Source: Acholoe squamosa (lineage: Eukaryota > Annelida > Polychaeta > Phyllodocida > Polynoidae). Taken from it: a stretch of 64,000 nucleotides of DNA. The notes under the pieces are model-generated. The model made no database searches. It was not told the origin of the DNA and worked only from the letters and a program-made list of their open reading frames with translations. Position numbers and translations under genes: made by a program. The stretch covers positions 32,200,613-32,264,612 of the forward strand of contig OX439038.1 of NCBI GenBank assembly GCA_949317995.1. Reading direction: 5' to 3'. Shown piece by piece: positions 37,701 to 49,700 of the stretch; the stretch's first letter is position 1, and each line of letters opens with the position of its first letter.

Positions 37701-40700
37701 GGCATTTCTTCATACAGGTCTCTCTCCACCCCAGATGCTCCCGGCATATACTGCTCGGATGGGCCAAAGGTGGACATAATGTCCCGAGCTGCCCATATCA
37801 GACCCATAGGATCATTCTGTCCAAGATGTATAAAGTGTCTGATTTCACCCACATCTGGCATACCAGTATTTTCCAACATATTGGAGTACAAAAACAGAAA
37901 AATCCGCACAAACTGCAGCCTGTATTCCTCTGAGCACAGCATATATTTCTGCCATCTTGCCCAGCTCATTCCAGCTGCATCTGTATCTTCCAGTGCAAAC
38001 TCGAAAGCCAATGCTCTTAAAAGGTGTCTAAACTCTTCATGGGCCGCACCAATGGCCGGCAGGTCGCCGTCCAGGTATGCGTCACCCCTCATACTATCAA
38101 CCCATCATCAAGTGTAAATGTCTGGCTACTCACATGTAAAGTCAGTCATGCGATTATCGGTGAGGCACCTCCACCAAATACTGACCTGTGCCCCTACAGT
38201 ATAACACTATGGCATTGGCCCGTAGACACGTCTTCCATGATCACCTCCAGCTGTTGAGGATGTCTCTGTGTCTGATGTCCGTGTGGCACCTGCCCTACTC
38301 ACAGGAGTAACTCGTCCCATCTCATCAGAGGATGTTTCATATCTGCCTTGCATTATCTCCTGTGCTGTGGCTCGGGCTGCCTCAATTCTGTCTTGCGCTG
38401 CAAAGGTGGATCTTCTTTCCAAGTCCGCCGCCATATAGAGATCCCATGTTCTCAACCAACTGGTGAGAGATCTCAGTATTACTTCCTTCTGTGATGACAT
38501 GTTGATCCTGTCACCATGCCTGGGTGCGCAGAAATCTGTAGCTCATTTCATTTCCTTATGTTAATGATGCCTTCCATTATGCTAACGATGCATCCTATCT
38601 AATTATTCCCTGCACCGGCAACCTGCATCTGTCGGCGTCACTACATGTCCCAAACGCTCCTATTGCCATGAGGCGTCTTTTGTTCCCGTCCTAATGACTA
38701 CACGGCCTTGACCTTGGCCGTCGTCCTTGAGACTTTGCCCAATGTCACCTATCATTGTGCTTCTCCTTCTCACAGCCGGCGACTCATTCCTCTGTGCAAC
38801 CAAGACTCAACCCCAGTCCTTCACATCTTATTCAATCCTAAATTCCACACGGAGTAGCCTATACTTCCCTAACATGTGTTTGCCAGAGCCGGATACCCGC
38901 ACATGTTTTTCATTTGCACCCCTTTTGGCCCTTAACCATATATCACACGCACGAGTGCAGGAGGCGGCAGTCTTACCCCCTCCTGTGCCAACAGTAAGTA
39001 CCATATACAAGACGATTATGTTACTATACAATTGGGCCCTAACACAAATTATTTACACTGCCCATTTCTCAACCATTATTCAGGCTCTATAAAGTCTGGC
39101 CCCTCAACATAATCAACTGGTTTTCTAACTCTTAAATTATAGTTACCCTGTCGAGGCATATTCAATGTCTGGATTATTTCCTCGTGAGGACCCCTGTCCA
39201 TTTCTTCATTATCTACATTCAAGTTTTGCATTTCATTAGAGTTTATCCCCTGTGTTCCTGCCTTAGGCAGACTACTTGCATCCATTTCCTGGGGAATTAT
39301 ATACTTCCCAGTATTATTTTCTATATCTCCCCCCAAATGTGGCACCTTTATCTCAGCACCCTGAGGTACTTCATTCCCTCCTTTCAATGTTCTCTCATTC
39401 CGCCCCTCAAGGGTCTTGCCTACTTTCATCATTGTGCTAGGATTTTCGTCTGTTCCCTCCTGAGGCATTCTATCCATCTCAGGAGAGCTATTTTCATTCC
39501 TCCCAATGCGGGGTACTTCAGCATTCATCCCTTCTCGGGGTATTTCATCATTCATCCCTTCATGGGGTATTCCATCATCCATCCCTTTGCGGGGTATTAT
39601 ATCATCCATCCCTGTGTGGGGTATTATATTATCCATCCCTTCGCGGGGCATATCATTATTCATCCCTTCACGGGGTATCTCATTGTCCTTATTTTCTATA
39701 TTTTCAACTGCGGGCTTCTGTCTAGCTAGCCCTCTATCATTGCCAACCTCCTGATCCGCTGGCTGCTCATTATTCTCTTCCTCTGATTCCTCTATAATAT
39801 CTGGGTCCCTCTCTTTTACTAAGCGCTCTATTATGTCTTCTTCATTTTCTACTTCCTCATCATCTTTTCTAAACTGGCCGGCCATATGGTCATCTTCTGG
39901 TATATCCGCCAACGCCGGCGTCCATGGTTCATACGCCCTCTTCACCTTTTGTATATTAATAAGGTGAGGCAATTTGACACCTGTAGCCACTGACTGCAGT
40001 CTCAACAGGTGATCATCCACCGTTTCAATAACTCTATATGGCCCCTTGTACCTGTCAGAGAATTTCGTGGATTTTCCCTTTGGCACATATGTATCATAAT
40101 GATACACAAGATCACCCTCTTTAAAACTGGCTGGGCGCGCCGACTTATCCATCCGCGCTCTTAAATCGTCCTCATAGTCATCAGTATATCTCGAGGCCAT
40201 GTCTCTGAACATATCAATACAATGCCTCGTTCTGTGAAACCACTCCTGTTCATTCCTAGTAGGTGGGACTGGCCTGTTCTCCGGGAACCCCATAGCTATT
40301 GGATCCCTACCAAACAGCAATGTGTACGGCGAGAAACTCGTCCTGTCCGTGTGTATTCGACTGACCTTACCATATCTACACACTATATACTTTAAAAAAT
40401 AATTTGCCGCTGTTTCTGCCGTTGAATCCGGCATACAGAATGCCTCCGGCCATCCTGTCAAAAGGTCAATAAATGTCAGCACATACAGGTCCCCGTCCTT
40501 GGACAGTATGAGTGGGCCTATAAAATCACACTGCACCCACTCCCATGGGTAATTGGGCGTCTCCCATGACTTAGATAGTGCCTTAAAATGTGGCGCTCTT
40601 TTCCTCATGGCACATCTGTCACTTGCCTTCAGGTATTTAGAAATATCTTGCAGCATGTTCTTCCAATAAAACCTAGACAGCATTTTTTCTGATAAAGCCT

Positions 40701-43700
40701 GTACTCCTACATATCCACCACACAATATATCGTGCATCAAATACAGTATCTTCTCAATCATCGACGCTGGAACCACCATTCTTGGTTGTATCTCTGCAAC
40801 CTTGCGTCCTTTTTTTCCAGAATTTATCCTATATTTACAAAGTATATCATTATCTGTCATTCCCATGGAGTCAGCCCTGGCCATCACTGTCTTTGCCATT
40901 TCCCAATCATCCGGCAGTTCATTTGTCTTCAAAAATTTAATTAAGGGCTGCCACTCCGGGTCCCTCTTCTGTGCATCAGCCAATTCTCTTACGTCGATTT
41001 CATCCTTCATACTGGCCTCTGCTACCCATGTCTGACCCACATCGGGCTCTGCCTTCTTTTCATTATTGTCATTATTCTTCTTTTTCTGTCCCCCTTCGGG
41101 AGCATCTATCATCTCTCCCGTCCGTGCTTCCACTGCTTGCTCCACCTGCTCGTCTTCCCTTGTCCCTTCTGCCTCTGGTTTACCTGCCATATCGTCCCCC
41201 TGTACGACTTCTGTACACATTAACTCAGCCCCCACTTCTGGCTGGAATTCTTCCTTTATTTCCGACTCATCCCTATCCAGTATCTCTGGTGTTTCCCTGG
41301 ACAGATAGTCTGGCAAATAATGTGTTGCTCCTGGTTGGTATATTATATCATAATCAAAACCAGTTAGTGCCAGTGCCCAACGTCTTAGTCTCGCTGACGG
41401 GGCGTCTATGGCATTCTGCAGCAATGGTATAAGGGGCTTATGGTCGGTGACAATTGTCACTTTGCCCCCCTGTAACATATCCTCATGTTCCTTTAAAGTC
41501 TTAACCACTGCCAATGCCTCTTTTTTCTGTGATTGTATAATTTAGTTCAGCTGCTCCCAATGTGTACCCATAATATGTTATTGGCCTGTATATATTGTCC
41601 ACAATGTGGCATATGGCTGCCCCTATTGCAACCCGAGATGCGTCCGTCAGTGCATAAACGTGACCTCCTATTTGAGGGTGTATTAGCAATGGAGGATTTA
41701 CCAGTTTATTCTTAATAATCTTGAATGCATTCTCGCACTCTTCCGTCCACTTGAAGGGGACTGTTTCTGACGTCAATTTATTCAATGGCCTTGCTATCTT
41801 GCTATATTGTGGTATAAACCCTCTATAATAATTACATAGTCCCAAAAAAGATTTAACTGTTTTATGGGAATGAGGTCTTGTGACGTTCTGAATTTTCTTT
41901 ATAAGTTTTGGCTGTGCTTTCAAGCCATCTTTGTTCACCAGATACCCTAAAAATTTTATCTCTGCACGACACCATTCGCAATTCGCTGGTTTGACCTTCA
42001 AGTCGGCCTTAACCAGGGCTTGCAGCACCTGTTCCACCCCTTCTTTATGGCTTTGGAAATCTGAGCTGTATACCACCACATCGTCCAGGTACGCCAGGCA
42101 CGTTCTGGGCAACAATCCTCTTAGGGCAATGGCCATCACTTTTGTAAAATTCCATGGCGCTCCCGCCAAGCCAAATGGGACACGCCTATACTGGTACACT
42201 CCTATGGGCGATTCAAATGCTGTGCAGTGTCTATGCTCTGGAACTATTTCACATTGATGGTATCCACTAAGCAGGTCCATTGCAGTGAACATTGTCGGGT
42301 TCTTATATGCCATATACAGGAAGAGCTGTCTTGTGGTCGGCATCGGGAATTTATCTTTTCTTGTAAGTCTATTTAAATACTGGTAATCAGTACATAACCT
42401 GGGCTTCTTCCCTTCCTTCGTAACCACTACTAATGGGCTTCTCCATGCTGAATTACTGGGCTCAATAACCCCCAAGTCCAATAACTCTTGTATTTGAGCA
42501 TCAATAATTTCTAGCTTTTGTGGCGAGTACCTGTATGGCCTTACTGCAGTCGGCCCCTCTGACTCGTCAACATGCAGTTTCAATGGGAACAGAGTACAAT
42601 GACCCATCTCAGATGCACTATATGCAATCGCATCCCTGTTCCTAACAAGCATTTCAATAAACTCCTCCTTCTCAGCCTCACTCAGACACGAATCTGACAG
42701 GTCAGTTCCTCTTATCTTACTTATCTTCTCTTCATCATCTTTCCTATGTTCCTCTTGATTTCCTATTTCATTCTCCGTCAAAATTTTGATAGCCTGTAGT
42801 TGTATGTTTCTCACACAACCAGCCCCTTCTTCTTTTATTTCTAATATTTCTCCCCACAGAGCCTCATTCCTCTGTGGTATTTGTGCCTCTTCTACATATG
42901 CCAAAATGTCCAACGGGCCCACATTTACATTATTCCTTCCCGGATTCATAACTTTAATCCACCAGTTCGTCCCTATTGTATTAACACACCTACCCACACA
43001 GACCATGTTTAGATTAGATGGTGTACACAGTACATCTCTCTGTGCTGTTTTACATGTGGGTTCCCTCCATGGTGCCACAGGTATAATCTGTTCCTGACCT
43101 GGCTCGATCTCTACACTTAATTTGCTGGACACTGGTATGTCTGTGAACAGGTTCACCCTTCTTGCCTTTACAACTAAATCTGCTCTAAGGTCTTCTAAAA
43201 AGTTCCTTCCCAATATTACTTTGTAGCACAAATTTGGCACCACATGAAAATCATAGAATATGGGAAGATTCTTAATCTTGCATCCTATTCTGACAGTTTC
43301 CAATATATCAGAAGAAGATGCATTACCAAAGTCAACTTTCTGGTAGCTATGTGAGATATCCCTTACATCGCCCGTTGTTAGTTCTCTTCTGAATATCTCA
43401 CTTACAAAACAATCACTGGCCCCAGTGTCCACCAAACATCGGACGTCATGTCTTCCCATGTTCATAGACATAAACATCGGATTGCTGCCATATCCCCGTT
43501 TTTCTGTCGGTCCGTCTGCCCAACACAGGCTGATATTGTACGGGGATTCGGACCCATCTTCTAGTTTCCCTGTTTATCAGCAGCTTTACTCACTCTCACA
43601 CCTTGTCCTCCAGATATATCCTCCGTACTATCTTGTGTCTCTTTACCCATGCCTTGGATCCTGGAGAACCAAAAACAAGCCTCAGTGGAGTGTCCACCTG

Positions 43701-46700
43701 TGCCATGAATGACACAAAACTTCCTGTTATTCTCACCTGCTTCTGCGCTGGTGCGTCCCGTGTCAGTGGCTCCCGTCCTTTGGAAGCCACTTGGCCTGTT
43801 GACTTCTCCTCCAGCATTTCTATTGTAATTATCCCTTCTGTAGAAAAAATCACTTCTGGGGTAGCCTCTGCCAAATGGTTGTCTCATGGGATCCCTGTCT
43901 CTACTCTCCCATCTTCCTTGACTTACCCCTTGATTTCTATTAAAATAGCCACGACCATTTCCAACTGATGCCTCTCTTGCTTGACTGTCTGGACCTCCTC
44001 CTACTCCATCATACTGTCTATAGCCTCTTTCATTCTCTCTCCTTCCATAGAACTGAGGCCTTGCATTCCCATTCCATCCTCCTCTCGGCTGATGGTATTG
44101 TCTTTGACCTGCACGCCCATACTCTCCGTCTGGCCTACTTTCCATCCCAGCTTGCTGCTCGTTGTTACTTTGTTGTCCCGTGGACATCATAGCCAGCTGA
44201 GCGCTCTGCACGTGCATTGCATCTGTTAGGTCCCCTAATCTTGCTGTCAAATCTCTCATATCCATGGACCCATCTTTCCTAGTCTCCTGGTCCAAACACA
44301 GGCCCATTGCATTAATGCTGGACTTCTTTCCATCCGTTTTTCTTTCCAGTGTCTCATACCATGTCGCGGCTTGTATTAAGTCTTGAAACGTCTGATTCTG
44401 CAATTTTGCCACCTCTTTTCCAAAAGCAGGTGTTAATCCCGAGATGAAGGCTGATGTTATGGCATCATCATTCTCACCCACTACTCTATATTTACTCAGG
44501 CTAATCGCAAAATCCAGAGCTGATTGTCCCGGTTCCTGTTTTAGGCCAAATAAGTCTCTGAGCTTCTGCCATCCCGGCCTTCTATCCCTGAATGTTTCTT
44601 CTACTGCTGTTCTTAGGTGATCCATGGTGTCCTTTCTATTGTCAGGTATCGTTTTTAACCATTCGTGGGCCTTCCCCTTAATACCTAGCTTTACCATACT
44701 TAATGCCTGTGCCGGCGTCCAATCAAAAACCACTCCTAACCGGTCCATTTCTTCAAAATAATTCTCATGTGCTTCACCCCTCTCTCCCTTAAATGAGGGG
44801 AGGTTAATGGCCGGCGTGGCCTGCATATTTAATTGTTGTGGTGGGTTGTGTTGTGGGTCCTGCTGGGGCGGTGTGTGCCTGTCGGGGACATCTACTGCCC
44901 CTTCTTCCTCTTCCGATAAATTATTACTATTGTTACCAAAATGCTCTCCTAATGGTTGGTCCCCGTCGTCTTCTGACCTCTCATCGTCCAATGACTGAAT
45001 GTTATCCCCGTCTGTAGCTTGATCGTCCTCCTGTGTATCTCTATCCTCACTCTGTCTTTCTGCACCGTCCGTTCCGCTGGACTCCCCCGAGTCCTCTAGA
45101 TTACGCTCTCTAAATGCTCTGACTGTGCGCTTGATATTCTTAAGGTTCCACTTCACAACCTGTACCTTTCCATGTATCTCCTTTAAACTCCCAATAGTAG
45201 AATCCTGCTGCAGGTCACCTTGCAATTGTTCAATATCCTCAAATGTGACATCCTGCCAGCCACCTACTGGACCTTTTTCGTCCTCTTGAAATAATCTTTT
45301 CTTCACTGAGGCTGCCTCTTGAGGTGTTGGTCTCCCCCCGAATGGAGTTTCGCCCTTTCTGCCAGATCTACCCCCTTTATATGTTTGAGATAGATAAATT
45401 ACGTCTTCATCATCCTCTGAATCATCCTGTAGTAAATCGGGCCTTATAACACACCGTGTGCATCCTCTATTCACTCCAGTACTGTGGGATGAGGACCCCG
45501 GCTGTTCACTAAATTCACCTTCAACGCCACCTCTGCCTCTAATTATACCGGCTGGCTTATCTGGTCGTGGGTCCGTATGGCGGCCGCGTGGGCCCCCGAC
45601 CTGCTCCGCCGCGAGATGTCGATTCTGGTCTACTCCACCTACAGCTCCTACTAACCCAAATTCCGGGCTCTCTCTGTTTTCCAATGTTGTCCTCACCACT
45701 TTACCATGTACATTCGTGTCATCGATCTGCACCTCACCTTTATTTCCTAATTGCACTGCTACATATCCTTCACTACTTCCACTGGCTCTTGTGGCTCTCT
45801 TACTAAATGTTTCGGACCATGCCTTTTTAACTCCTTCTACCAGTCTCTGCCTTGCCTCTGCACTACCGTGGAGTTCTGTTTCTATTTCCCTCTGTCTATC
45901 CGCTGAGCTGCCATGGCGCGCATGCTGGCTGCCCTCGTCTTCTATTCCCTCTCGCTGTGGTGTTGAATAAGCCTGTGGAGCATGAAACCTGCGATCGGCT
46001 CGGCCCAACGTGCCCCTCACCGAGAAGGGTCTCCCAGTCATGAAAAAGGGTCAGCACCCTAGGATTTGCTTCACCACTGTGTACTGTGTGTTTACTCTAT
46101 TAATTTGGTGTTATTTAGACCTTGCTTTCCAATCGCTGCATATAGATGTAGTAAAGTGCATTTTGGGGTTTGAGCTAGCTCCTTATAAATGGCAGAGTGT
46201 GTCACTACCACAGTCCAGTACACATATCAGCCTCGCAGTGATCCTACTCAAATAAAACTAGTGAGAGATACCTCCTGACTGAAGACTTTTATTGTTCCTC
46301 CTCCTCGGCTACTAACACGTCAAGCACAACAAGAGCACAACAGTTCATCAAATACTCCGACACCTTTCAATGATCAACACTCCATTATATCCTCTAGTTC
46401 ATACCATGGTGACACCATAACTCTATCTCCTCTTCACATTAAGTCTCATCAGCAATAATTCCCAATTATTAAGATCGCGCATTATCACACAGTAGGCAAG
46501 GCAGCAGGCAAGTCTAGCTCAATTCATCTCCTAATTAACTAATGCAGTGTACTCACATGGAGAGTCTTAATTGTTGTTATGATGATCCAACTTTAGTGTG
46601 GATCCTAAGGGAGAATCCCTGCATGGAGAGGGAGAGGCCCTTCCCAGGCCTGGAGTCCGTTGATGTTAATTACTGCTGTTAATTGCTATCTCCTCTTTGT

Positions 46701-49700
46701 AATAGGTTCATAAGTTGAAACACTATCATTCCCAGGTAGTGTTGTTCTAAGTCCCAACTGCTTATGTCCGAGTAACCTCCAGATCTACCCAGCTTGTGAA
46801 TGGTGAGAATGTTACCACTAACAAGTGCCTGTTGAATCTCCACTACTAAAATGCTGCTTTCCTTGACAGAGGTAGGCTACTCCCTGTTGTGATCTAATGG
46901 TATCTAGCTGCTAACAGTTAGCTTAGATATGAGTGCCCAACTTTCAATGCTGTCTCCATGCTCCCTCTGAACGAACTCACTGTCTCCTACTCTGAATTCT
47001 ACAAATATGTTATTCAAGTATTATTATTATCCCTGCGCGCCTGCGCAGAGACATGTATTTGTCTCATGACATCACCATCTCATTTATTTCCCTTTTCATT
47101 ACTCAACTTTGTGAAGTAGTTATGTCCTAATCTAATATTCTTCTTTCCATTATTCATCATTAATCCCTCCAGTTCTACTGGTCCTAAACTAATTATCTCT
47201 TTCATTTTCAGATTGTATTTCGGAAGTTTATCTCCTTCATCTCTCGACTGGAGCCATCAAGCCTTCCGTCTCAAATCTAATTATGGACCTGAACATGACA
47301 ATTTATACCTTAATCTCTGCGGAACACGCCATCCACTCTTTTGTCTGTTAATAAACATTAATCACTTTATCTTGCCTTACTGCCTTTTTCTTTTGTCTTT
47401 CTACTACATTACTTTACATATCCTATTATTGTCAGCACCGCTGGTTACACATTATTATCCATTATGGATTTCTCCTACACCATCGTACACCTTAACTAGA
47501 AGGCCTTATGGGAATTCAAATGACATATAAATATCTTTGATGTATCTACAGTTATCAGAAATGAACTGAAAAAAAATATGTACAGGTAAAGTGGTCCAAT
47601 TAGGGTGAGAAATACCATTGAAATAGTATATATGATGGGTTTTGATTTCTGCCACCAGGTGGCTTCTGTATACCGGGTAGCGTTTGTCTTTAAAAACCGC
47701 GGTCCAGACCTCTTCTCTTCCTTGTTCCCAATACCATGGCATGCATAATGACTACACCCGATATCCTCCTCTCTCTACATTCCCGTACATCCGTAGGAAG
47801 CACAATTTTATTGAGGATGGGCAGGGGTCTCGGTTGAGGGGGCCCGCTATACTTTTATACATGTATAGGCTTATTTAGGGGACATTAAGGCGGGGGGGGG
47901 GGGGTGTTTCATAAGCCCTTGTAATCGGGTGAACTTTATGCACATGAATACGGACTTAGCTGGTTTGATTATCAGCCAATGAAATGACACCAACTATTCA
48001 CTGAGGTCCTCTCGGGGGCCAACTGGTACCCATCTGATAGGTGTTGTCGGTAGAACTTGCTTGTAACAAGCTCCAGCAATGGCTGCGCCCATGGGACAAC
48101 CTGCTACTGAGGAATACGTCTGTCATCATTCCTTTAAAGTACCCAATGATAGACATAGCGGTAGTCTTAGTTATGTAGAATGTTTATAAAAAAAAAGAAT
48201 GAAGAACTCAAACACATCATTAACCCTGTGTTCACAAGGTACAGTTTTACAGGAAAGCAGTTTACTTGACAACATATGAGAACCAATTACAGTCTCCTTA
48301 GCAACTGCCACACACCATGCAGTCGTATAATACTTGTCTAATGCGTCTCTCCTAGTGTATTATACATGTATTAGATCAACCCCCTGACTACAGAGTCTAC
48401 CCCCATTACCATAATCTCCCGCGTATAAGGCACAGCCCTCATATAAGACCAGAGATGCCACTCACTGGCCAACAAAAACCAGGAAAACTGGACTTTTGGA
48501 CACATTTTCCCAGGAACTAATCAAAATTTAATACAGGTATCTTGGAATGAAAACCAGGAATTCCTGAAAAACCAGGCAAAGTGGCATCACTGTAAGACGC
48601 ACCTAGAGTTTTGGAAAGTTCTCAAAAAATTCATAACTTGGTTCTACTGAATGGATTTTCAAAATTCAAAGACCTATGTATAACTGGGCCCCCCTGGACC
48701 CCCATATATCCTATTATGGCTAAGGGGGCATGTAGCATATCAAAAGAAAGGTCTTGAAGTCCCCCTTGTGGATGCAATGAGAACTAAACCCCCCGTATAA
48801 TACGCGCCTAATACGCGGGAGACTATGGTACATTGATACTGATGCTGCCTATCTACCGTATATTTAATAGATCACTTGGCATGGAAGAAATGACGATTGT
48901 GGCTTGGTAGTGCTTACAAGGTGGAAAATCAGTATATATGAGAGGTGTAGGCGCCAAAAACATAAAAATAATAACTTATGGTGGCTAGTACTCTTAACCT
49001 GGGCACATCGTGCCTGAGAGAACTATGCCGAAGTTTTAACTTGTGCCTTGTCACCCTGGGGGGGGCCACTCCTGGATTTTTGGATACTAAGTACGTACAC
49101 AAACTAGCGGGAAAAGGGGTACCTTTTGGGCCCCATGAACGGACCCGCCCGGATCCGTTATAAGGGGTCATTTAGGGCCCAATTTAGCCTTTAGGCAGAA
49201 AGGGGTACCATTTCAAAGGGCTTTCCAATGGCGAAAGAATTTTTAAAATATTCCAACTAGAAGAAGAGTTAGAGCATAATATCAAGGGGTCAATCAATTT
49301 GTCAAAAAAATTGGCCGGGAAAGGGGTCCTTTTTGTCCAGGAAAACTTTTAAATATGGCCAGAAAGGGGTACCTTTCAGGGATGTAAGTCAGGCATGGGC
49401 AAAAATCAGGAAGCCATACATTTACTTGATATAAAAGCCATCTATTTTTCCAAAAGTCTCTCTTTACCACTCGTATAAGGAAAGTACATAGCATTCAAAA
49501 TTTTCAGAAATCAGGAAATCCTGATAAATCCTGAAGACTTACATCCCTGACCTTTTGGGGATTAATCTCAAAATATGGCCGGGAAAGGGGTACATTTTAT
49601 TCAAACATTCCTCAGATAGGGGCCCAGATTGAAAGGTTTGTATGACAGCAGGGCAAGGGCTACTTTTCCAAGCCTTTTCCTGTCAAAAGGGGTATATTAT

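Larger units (their letters stand above)
39076..46041 (-). mobile_element. Ty3/gypsy-type retrotransposon, gag-pol, inactive
   Basis: Coding body of an LTR-type retroelement in the - direction within the large WDR59 intron: gag (46041-43561), then protease-RT-RNase H (43477-41501) and RNase H end-integrase-tail (41514-39076). The protease, RT, RNase H, integrase order defines Ty3/gypsy. I could not find a matching pair of LTRs: 46042-47530 is the natural place for the 5' LTR and leader, but no copy of it lies downstream. A frameshift in RNase H and a deletion in integrase make it non-autonomous. Confidence 0.85.

Noticed and set aside
38727-39092. Full 121-codon + strand gene
   Set aside because: The frame after the strong donor at 38995 is probably intronic and a TTG was used as start; only the 38742-38994 exon with signal peptide is kept, at low confidence.
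39184-46043. Numerous + strand ORFs such as 39184-39729, 40971-41432 and 45458-45970
   Set aside because: Exact antisense shadows of gag and pol coding frames.
46140-46316. A + strand LTR with TATA and AATAAA
   Set aside because: Motif order fits, but there is no second copy, primer-binding site or + strand gag-pol to go with it.
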